Shown: positions 8,248 through 14,083 of the stretch, in pieces | Layout: the number at the start of each line of letters is the position of its first letter | How positions within the stretch are numbered: position 1 is the first letter of the stretch | Source: Zelonia costaricensis | Taxonomy: Eukaryota > Euglenozoa > Kinetoplastea > Trypanosomatida > Trypanosomatidae | Direction: 5' to 3' | Assembly (NCBI GenBank): GCA_030849075.1 | Contig: JASAOO010002931.1 | Location: 1 to 14,083 of the forward strand | Length of the DNA: 14,083 nt | Position numbers and translations under genes: made by a program | The notes under the pieces: model-generated | Database searches by the model: none | What the model was told of the DNA's origin: nothing | Seen by the model: the letters and a program-made list of their open reading frames with translations, nothing else

Positions 8248-8518
8248 GTATCGTCTTTTTTTCGCTCTCACTTCTTGTCGGTCGACTGCCGCCTGAATTG
8301 CCCACCCACTCGACGTTCTCGCGCTCAGCTCCCCGGTTGTTTGGGTGGCGACCGACCGCTTGCCCCGATCGTGCCGGGAGCTGAGCCCCGCGCTCCCCCA
8401 AAAGCTCGGGGGCACACATGCACAAAAAAGAACACCACGGCATCCTCCACAAACTAAGAAAACAGAACGAAACAGAAAGGTGCCCAGGAACGCAAACACA
8501 CAAACAAAAACCAAAAAG

Positions 8519-8548
8519 ACACACACACACAAACACACACATACAAAC
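8519..8548. repeat. CA-rich simple repeat
   Basis: ACACACACACAC followed by AAACACACACATACAAAC: an interrupted CA microsatellite in the 3' flank of the membrane-protein gene. Confidence 0.85.
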
Positions 8549-8906
8549 GAAGTGACACACGGGAAGGGACCCATGGAGGGGGGATCGGAAAGCGGAAAAA
8601 AAGAAAAACACACGCGGGAGATGGGATCTCCAGCTCAGCGACGCACGCAATAGGCAGAAGGGTGAGGACAGCCAGACCGAACGCGCACCCTCACGGAAAC
8701 AACGAGGCGAGAGAGGGACAGATTACACGGGTGAGCATAGCGCCGATGCTCGCTTCCGCCTTTCCCGCACTCGTGTGGCTTTGCGATTCGGGCGGCGAGC
8801 CTAGCGAGCCAGAAGTGTCACATGAGAAGTAGCGCAGATTCGCGCAAGCACCAAAACAAAAGGCGCCCCGCTGTTCTTTTTTTTTTCTTTTCGTTTCTGT
8901 GGTGGC

Positions 8907-9638
8907 TTACATGCCGATCATCGCGCTCATGGCGTGGCTCGTCTGCGAGCTGTGCTCGACGTCCTTGCGGGCGTTCGCGATGACGCGGTGGATGTCCGGC
9001 GACGTGGCCGTGTACTCGGAGATGGACATGGTGAGCTCCTTCTCGACGCCCTGCTCCGTGGCCATGGCCAGCACCGGGTCGTTGGCCATGATACCCATCT
9101 TGTACATGTCGCGGATCGGGTCCTCGATCATGAACTCAGGCGCGCGGTAGACCCAGCGGTACACCTCCTGGTCCAGCTCCTTCTTCTTGTTGAAGCGCTG
9201 CTGCTGCACCCACGGCTTGGTGGGCCACAGGCCGAGGTTGTAGAGGGTGGTGTCGGGGTGCAGGAAGCTGAGGCGGTACGAGTGCCACAGAGTGAAGACG
9301 AGCACAATAATGGAGATGACGGAGCACGGCACGGACTCCAGCGTCAGCGCCTGCAGGCGCATCTTCTCGATCGTGCTCACCTCGAGCCAGTGCACGTAGC
9401 GGCCGTACGGGTTGCGCGAGAAGAAGCCGCCCGACATGCCGGCCGGCAAGAGGTTGTAGCGGAAGCGGTACAGCCAGTGGACGTTCTTGGGGGAGAAGCC
9501 CTGCTGGTAGGCGGTCGTTGCGCCGTCGTGCTCGGTGCACAGGTACGGGTTGCCGGTCATGGGCTTGAGGTAGTAGGCGTGGTCGACCACGGTCTGGCGG
9601 GCCATGCCACCACCCATGCGGTTCGAAGCGCGGGACAT
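8907..9638 (-). CDS. Conserved-looking single-span membrane protein, possibly mitochondrial, 243 aa
   Basis: I do not recognise the family with confidence. The protein begins MSRASNRMGGGMARQ, has an aromatic-rich N-terminal half (HWLYRFRYNLLP at 54-65, GFFSRNPYGRYVHWLE at 71-86), one clear hydrophobic segment at about 103-120 (VPCSVISIIVLVFTLWHS), then YRLSFLHPDTTLYNLGLWPTKPW (121-143), a lysine patch NKKKELDQ (150-157) and a charged C-terminal domain of about 90 residues. A basic N-terminus, one central membrane span and many Tyr/Trp/Arg residues fit a trypanosomatid-specific subunit of an inner-membrane respiratory or ATP-synthase complex, but that is inference. Coding potential is strong: G/C-ending codons throughout and no low-complexity runs, in contrast to the DNA around it. 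I chose the ATG at 9638; ATGs at codons 8 and 12 are alternatives. The stop is TAA. It follows the CLC gene on the same strand after about 730 bp. Confidence 0.9.
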   Translation of the reverse strand: MSRASNRMGGGMARQTVVDHAYYLKPMTGNPYLCTEHDGATTAYQQGFSPKNVHWLYRFRYNLLPAGMSGGFFSRNPYGRYVHWLEVSTIEKMRLQALTLESVPCSVISIIVLVFTLWHSYRLSFLHPDTTLYNLGLWPTKPWVQQQRFNKKKELDQEVYRWVYRAPEFMIEDPIRDMYKMGIMANDPVLAMATEQGVEKELTMSISEYTATSPDIHRVIANARKDVEHSSQTSHAMSAMIGM

Positions 9639-9720
9639 CTCGGAAAAGGGCGAGCTCGAAGAGGAGTGTGAAGAAACGCAAGAACACCAAGAGAGGAGTA
9701 CAAGAGGCGAAGGCAGTTGG
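9639..9720 (-). promoter_or_regulatory. Pyrimidine tract and candidate splice acceptor of the membrane-protein gene
   Basis: On the minus strand, positions 9717-9645 are almost all C/T with scattered G (CTTCGCCTCTTG, CTCCTCTCTTGG, TTTCTTCACACTCCTCTTCG). AG dinucleotides follow at 9656-9655 and at 9640-9639, giving a 5'UTR of only about 16 nt or none. If the last AG is used, translation would start at Met8 or Met12. The exact site cannot be settled from sequence. Confidence 0.4.
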
Positions 9721-10371
9721 TGGACACGCAGACCTGTATGCGGCGCGCGTGCACGGCGGGTACACAACACCGTGAAATCGAGAAGAGCGAGTTGACAGAA
9801 GGGAGGAAGTGGGTGGGCGAGAAGTCAAAGTAAACCAGTAATAGAAAATGCTCAAGCGAGGCAGAGGCACTAATACGCGTTGGGGAAGGTCTGCGTGCGA
9901 CGAGGTTGATGTGGGGAGCAACAGAAATGAAAGGAGGGAGGAGAGACGGAGATGGGTGGAGGCATGAAGGTCCCAGCCGTAGAGGGCGCCAGAAAACTCT
10001 CTAGAGCTAGAGATGAACACGAACAGCACACCTTAGACTCCACCCGGGAGGCCAGCGCCGTTCTGGGAGTCTCGCACGCTCGCCGCTATTTTCTTTTTGC
10101 GCGAGGGGCGGTGGGGGGGGGAGGGGGAGGGGGGCGTTCACCGCTTGCGTGGAGCAGAGGAGACGTTGCGTGGGGAGGGAGGGGAGAGGGGCGTGTGCAG
10201 TCTGCCGATCACGCCAGCCCAGAGAAAACCCAAGCGTGCGCAGCAGACACACGCACACGCGGCCGTGCAAATAGAGAAGAAAGAGCGCCACAACACCAGC
10301 GCAGTCGGACCGGCACGGGAGTAGCCACACACCCCACACGAGCCTTCCCCACACGCACGCGCGCCAGTCGG
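9721..10371. other. CLC gene 3' flank, no gene seen
   Basis: This is the space between the CLC stop and the next gene's pyrimidine tract. It contains a G-rich plus-strand run at 10104-10134 (four or more runs of four or more G, so G-quadruplex potential on one strand and C-rich RNA on the transcribed one). The ORFs across it are mutually overlapping and show no domain. Confidence 0.6.
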
Positions 10372-13300
10372 TCATTGCGAGGTGCGTGTGACTTGCAGGG
10401 ATGGGGTGGGTACGTGAAGCAGCGAGGCGCGGCAAATGGCTCGTGCGTACTGCTCCTCGCGAGGCCGCGGTGCAGCACCTGACGCGTCCGCGGCGTCCTC
10501 GCGCGCCGCAGGCGGCACCAGGGCCCGCGTCGACGATTGGCGAGCCGCCTCAGCCACCTGCGACGCCGTGGGGTGCAGCGGTTTGCGCAGCGTTGCGAGC
10601 GCGGCGGCCACGACCCCCGTCGCGGCGGCACGGCCCGTCCGCGTGACGGGGTCGTCCTGTGCGCCGAGCACGGTGGACAGACGGTCCCCGACAAGGTCCT
10701 TGCGGGTGATCATGCCCACGGCGTAGTTGCTGCGGTCCACCACGATGAGGTGGCGCAGCCCCAGCGTCGTGAACATCTCGTACGTGCGCGGCAGCGCGGC
10801 GGTGTCCAGCACCGTGAAGGCAGACGTGTCCACGTACGGGTAGAGCGAGACCTGGTTCGTGTGGAGCCGCTCGAGGTGCAGGTGCTCCGTCGGGTCGATG
10901 CCCTCCCAACCGTTGTGGAAGACGTGGTCCTCGACGCGCTGCATGACGTCGTAGGTGCAGTGGTTGATGCGGCCGTCGGTCATGATGATGTGCCACAGCA
11001 GCAGCTCCAGCTGCGCCCGCGTGACGATGCCCTTGAAGGTGCCATCGTTCAGCGAGACGACAGGGAAGCCGTGGTGGGAGGTCGTGCGCAGTACCCGTGC
11101 CACGTCCTTCAGCGGGCACACAACGGGCAGCGCCACCACCGGGCTGCACATGACGTGGCGCGCGTCGAGCAGGCTGAAGCGCTCTAGGTACGGCTCCGCG
11201 TTCAGCAGCGGCACGGCGCGGGCCTCAAGGTAGACGGTGTGTGCATCGCGCCCCCACCGGCGCAGCACGCGGCGCGCGACGGCGATGGCCAGCATGAGGG
11301 GCAGCAGGTGGCGGAAGTCCGCGGTGGACTCGATGAGGATGGCGCCGACGCCGAAGCTCAGCCCCGACGTCGCGCTCAGGAAGCTGCCGGCACCCAGCAG
11401 CGCAAACACCGCGGGGTCAGCCCACGTCGCGGCGCGCGGGTCCTGGCTCACGGCAATGGCATGCACGGCGGCGCCGACGCAGCGCCCCAGCGCCGCCCCG
11501 ATCACGAGCGAGGGCAGCATCGTGTCCCCGCAGAGCGCGAGCCCCGAGTAGACAGCCGAGCCGGCGAAGTAGAGGACGGAGAAGGTGACGAGCCCCGTCC
11601 ACGGCAGCAGCTGCTCGGTCCGCTGGCTCAGCAGCGTCTGCAGGGTCGAGTCCGCGTACGAGAAGGCCAGCGACGCGTAGGCGTCCACGACGCGCACCGT
11701 CTGCTCCGGCAACCCTGACACAGGCGCTGACGACGACGATGCTGCTATCGCTGCTCGTGCGTCCGTGGCCAGCGGAGGGGCGGCGTCGACGTCAGCGTAG
11801 CTGTCGGCTGGGCAGAGAAATCCGTTCATGCCGTAGAAGCCAATCGTAGTCGCGTTGCGGCCGCGGTGCACAGTGCCCGGGACGCGGCGGCACACTGCCG
11901 GCACCGGCGCCGCGGCCGGCACTGCTCCTGACGAGGAGGCGGAGACGGAGGAAGGCGAGTTTGCGGAGAGGTGCAGCGCGGCCGTGCGCAGCGGTGCGGA
12001 CGCGAGGGAGTCGTCCGTGGTCTGCGCGTCGCGGGTGGGGAGGCGCGGTCGGCCGGCGGCAAAGGCGATGGCGGTCCAGTAGTGCACGCTCACGTACAAC
12101 AGCGTGAAGGCGATGGGGAGCACGTAGCGAATCGCCTTGGTGCCCAGGCGCACCTCGAGGCGCCGGCGGCAGTAGAGGGCGGCCCAGCTCAGCCGCACAA
12201 AGAGCACCGCGCACAGCCCACAAACGAGTCCGACAACGCCGGCGGGCGCAAAGGACAGGAGGTTCATGGACGCGTGCTCACCAAACGGCAGCTCCGAGCG
12301 GAAAAGTACCACCGCCTCGCGCCGCAGCAGGCCCCCGTGCGGGCGGTAGCGCGGGTCGAACTGCACCCCGTACGACCAGTACACCTGCGTGAAGAGCATC
12401 GACAGCAGGCAGGCGGCAAAGACGTAGAGGGCGAAGCGGACGGGAAAGACGGCGGAGAGCAACTCGAGTATGACGAGGAGGCCACCGACCGACACGCAGA
12501 AGGCCGCGGCGATGCCGGCAGCGGCGCCGATGACGACGACGATGCGGCGGTCGCGTGGGTTGCGGAAGCAGTCGACGAAGTGAACGTGGTAGCACCGAAC
12601 GCCGTGTCGCCGCTCCAGCAACTGCGCCCCGAGCATCGCGCCCGCGAGAACGAGGTGGCCGTAGTGCCCCGTGCACACCCCACTGGCCACCGTGAACGTG
12701 ACAGCCACGATCTTGGCAACCAGCACGCGCACGCTGCGCATCATGGGGTACGCGACGCCGTTGAGGTACGCCCGCACCTCGGGGACGCCGGAGCCGACGC
12801 TCTCGGGCACAAGAACGCACACGCCGCTTGCAACGGCGGAGGTGCCCGCGGCGAAGAGGAGCCACATCGCGTAGCCAGCCCAGTCGTGCCGGGGCGCGGC
12901 AATGCCGTACAGGCCAACGCTGTAACCGCGCAGCATCGCCCACACATCGAGCTCCGTCGACGCATCCACGCTGCCGCTCCGCACGTCTCGGCTCGGCTGT
13001 GCGGCGCCGTTAGGGTAGCGCTGCGCATCAGCAAAGGAGAAGCCGCGCAGCCCGAAGCCGAGTAGCTCGTAGCGCACGCTGTTGAGGACGTGCAGGCAGG
13101 TCACCATGCCAACAGCCAGGGCACTCGTCGCGATGCCGAGCACGAGGACGAACACCCACATGAACCACCGCGGCTCGTGGCTGCGCGTCTCGAGGTGGTC
13201 CTTGTACAGCATGCTCTCCGCCTCGTACGTGTCCACGGACTCGTACCGCCCCATCTTGGCTCGCTCGAGCGGCGAGAAGCGGCGCGGCGCGTCGGCTGGC

Positions 13301-13749
13301 CGCACCTCGAGCGCGCAGCCGCCCACGACGTCACGCCACAAAGCGCGCAGTTTCGCCCCCCGCCGGGACACCCACGAGGTGCCCGCAAGCCGCGCGGTAT
13401 TGCCGTCGCTCGAGTCGCCCACCACGGGCGGCACGGCGGCATCTCGCACGGGTGGAGCCAGCAGAGGGGCGGCCACGGCAGCCTCGCCCTCCGCCTCTGC
13501 CGCATCATCGTGATCCTCCACGTGGTCACGCTCAGGCGAGGGTGCTGCTGTGGCGTTGATGGCTGATGGAGGTGGTGTCGCTGTCGTCGGTCGTGCGACG
13601 GAGGCTGCGGTGTCTTCGATGGGGTTCAGGAGGGACAAGAGGGGGGCATAGCGGCGCCCACCCGCCTCCTGCGGCGTGGCTGGGCGACTCACGAGCGCGT
13701 CGTGACCGCCACCGCCGGCGGCGCTGCTGCCGCTGCCACACGCGCTCAT
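10372..13749 (-). CDS. CLC-family chloride channel/transporter with CBS domains, atypical pore, 1125 aa
   Basis: CLC proteins move chloride across plasma or endosomal/lysosomal membranes, as channels or as Cl-/H+ antiporters. Seen (ATG numbering): a low-complexity N-tail (1-165); a RYESVD motif (168-173) like the YESLDY of the CLC-6/7/plant clade; first span about 195-220; the chloride-binding GSGVPE motif at 319-324; helix F at about 357-370; helix H ending VILELL (426-431); an expanded loop at 563-693 with FLCPADSYAD, two cysteines (620, 646) and an N-glycosylation sequon (N632); GDTMLPSLVIGAALG (741-755, the usual GxFxP region); the helix R region around 807-828; then CBS1 (about 865-920) and CBS2 (about 964-1023). 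The gating Glu position is Tyr363, the proton Glu position is Leu430 and the coordinating Tyr position is His814, so transport may be channel-like or lost. It is longer than typical CLCs (about 700-900 aa) because of the tail and loop. The start is the first in-frame ATG; the stop is TGA. Family call very confident; mechanism inferred. Confidence 0.96.
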   Translation of the reverse strand: MSACGSGSSAAGGGGHDALVSRPATPQEAGGRRYAPLLSLLNPIEDTAASVARPTTATPPPSAINATAAPSPERDHVEDHDDAAEAEGEAAVAAPLLAPPVRDAAVPPVVGDSSDGNTARLAGTSWVSRRGAKLRALWRDVVGGCALEVRPADAPRRFSPLERAKMGRYESVDTYEAESMLYKDHLETRSHEPRWFMWVFVLVLGIATSALAVGMVTCLHVLNSVRYELLGFGLRGFSFADAQRYPNGAAQPSRDVRSGSVDASTELDVWAMLRGYSVGLYGIAAPRHDWAGYAMWLLFAAGTSAVASGVCVLVPESVGSGVPEVRAYLNGVAYPMMRSVRVLVAKIVAVTFTVASGVCTGHYGHLVLAGAMLGAQLLERRHGVRCYHVHFVDCFRNPRDRRIVVVIGAAAGIAAAFCVSVGGLLVILELLSAVFPVRFALYVFAACLLSMLFTQVYWSYGVQFDPRYRPHGGLLRREAVVLFRSELPFGEHASMNLLSFAPAGVVGLVCGLCAVLFVRLSWAALYCRRRLEVRLGTKAIRYVLPIAFTLLYVSVHYWTAIAFAAGRPRLPTRDAQTTDDSLASAPLRTAALHLSANSPSSVSASSSGAVPAAAPVPAVCRRVPGTVHRGRNATTIGFYGMNGFLCPADSYADVDAAPPLATDARAAIAASSSSAPVSGLPEQTVRVVDAYASLAFSYADSTLQTLLSQRTEQLLPWTGLVTFSVLYFAGSAVYSGLALCGDTMLPSLVIGAALGRCVGAAVHAIAVSQDPRAATWADPAVFALLGAGSFLSATSGLSFGVGAILIESTADFRHLLPLMLAIAVARRVLRRWGRDAHTVYLEARAVPLLNAEPYLERFSLLDARHVMCSPVVALPVVCPLKDVARVLRTTSHHGFPVVSLNDGTFKGIVTRAQLELLLWHIIMTDGRINHCTYDVMQRVEDHVFHNGWEGIDPTEHLHLERLHTNQVSLYPYVDTSAFTVLDTAALPRTYEMFTTLGLRHLIVVDRSNYAVGMITRKDLVGDRLSTVLGAQDDPVTRTGRAAATGVVAAALATLRKPLHPTASQVAEAARQSSTRALVPPAAREDAADASGAAPRPREEQYARAICRASLLHVPTPSLQVTRTSQ

Positions 13750-14083
13750 GGAAAGAAAGGCTGCGAGACGGCTTAGCTTTCCCTGCTTTGAATCCCCGCC
13801 AAACGCGCGGCGGAGCTTGTGAGTGACGTACGCGTCCACCGCACGCGCGCTTCGCCCCTTTGTGTTTGCCCACACACTTCCTCCGAGGCCAGAGGAGAAG
13901 TGGGTGGATGGGGGGGGGGGATGCGGCGGCGAGCAGAAAAGAACAGTGGCAGCCGGATACGGGGTTTGTGGTCTTGGCGTGTATGGGGGGAGGTGGGGAT
14001 GCGCTGCTGCGGCACTCCATGGCAGGGAGGTGCACGTGTGCGTATGTGTAAAGGTACAGGGGGAGTGGAGGGGGCGTGGGAGG
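13750..14083. other. CLC 5' flank
   Basis: It holds the predicted CLC 5'UTR (13750-13880), the splice signal, and upstream intergenic DNA to the window end. The CLC frame remains open through this region without an ATG; a GTG lies at 13873-13875, 42 codons upstream. No other gene is seen. Confidence 0.6.
13877..13960 (-). promoter_or_regulatory. Predicted trans-splice acceptor of the CLC gene
   Basis: On the minus strand, TGTTCTTTTCTGC and a run of about 11 C (13920-13910) are followed by CATCCACCCACTTCTCCTCTGG and the AGs at 13882-13881 and 13878-13877. This gives a 5'UTR of about 130 nt before the ATG at 13749, with no other ATG in any frame in between. Confidence 0.5.

Larger units (their letters stand above)
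7736..8906. other. Gene-free interval, part 4: start of the 3' flank of the membrane-protein gene
   Basis: No convincing coding region. In transcription order this is the first 1.2 kb after the stop codon at 8907. Just after the stop, the minus strand is A-rich (complement of the pyrimidine run 8874-8897). It includes an oligo-G run (7910-7918), a pyrimidine-rich plus-strand segment (8170-8345) and a CA-rich stretch (8519-8548). Confidence 0.6.

Noticed and set aside
11971..13065. Long plus-strand ORF of 364 codons
   Set aside because: It is the antisense shadow of the CLC gene. Long antisense ORFs arise from G/C-ending codons, and its Gly/Arg/His/Ala-rich product shows no domain.

Overview
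The window looks like nuclear DNA of a trypanosomatid, most probably Leishmania or a close relative. The evidence is high GC, long intronless ORFs with strongly G/C-ending codons all on one strand, long pyrimidine tracts followed by AG upstream of ATGs (trans-splicing signals), and intergenic DNA full of (CA)n/(GT)n, oligo-purine and oligo-G tracts. The species is inferred from sequence style only.

Three protein genes are supported, all on the minus strand, so transcription runs from high to low coordinates as part of one polycistronic unit. In transcription order they are: (1) 13749-10372, a 1125-residue CLC-family chloride channel/transporter with two C-terminal CBS domains, whose gating glutamate, proton glutamate and ion-coordinating tyrosine all appear to be replaced; (2) 9638-8907, a 243-residue single-span membrane protein, unrecognised, possibly a mitochondrial inner-membrane subunit; (3) 2071-821, a 416-residue divergent YEATS-domain protein with a predicted C-terminal coiled coil, resembling the GAS41/Yaf9 layout and so probably a chromatin acyl-lysine reader or a relic of one. 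A splice acceptor near position 120 suggests a fourth gene starting beyond the left edge. The genes have no obvious shared function, as is usual in trypanosomatid arrays.

Region by region: 1-820 is the 3' flank of the YEATS gene plus the splice signal of the next gene. 2072-8906 is an unusually long stretch (about 6.8 kb) with no convincing gene; it holds simple repeats, complementary GT and CA tracts, several perfect hairpins, a GC-rich structured block at about 7530-7690, and a plus-strand pyrimidine tract with AG near 8247. 9639-10371 is the CLC 3' flank. 13750-14083 is the CLC 5' flank, in which the CLC frame stays open without an ATG.

The observations most worth following are the CLC protein without canonical gating or coupling residues, the divergent YEATS reader with large insertions and an overlapping upstream ORF, and the long gene-free interval with possible structured or antisense RNA.
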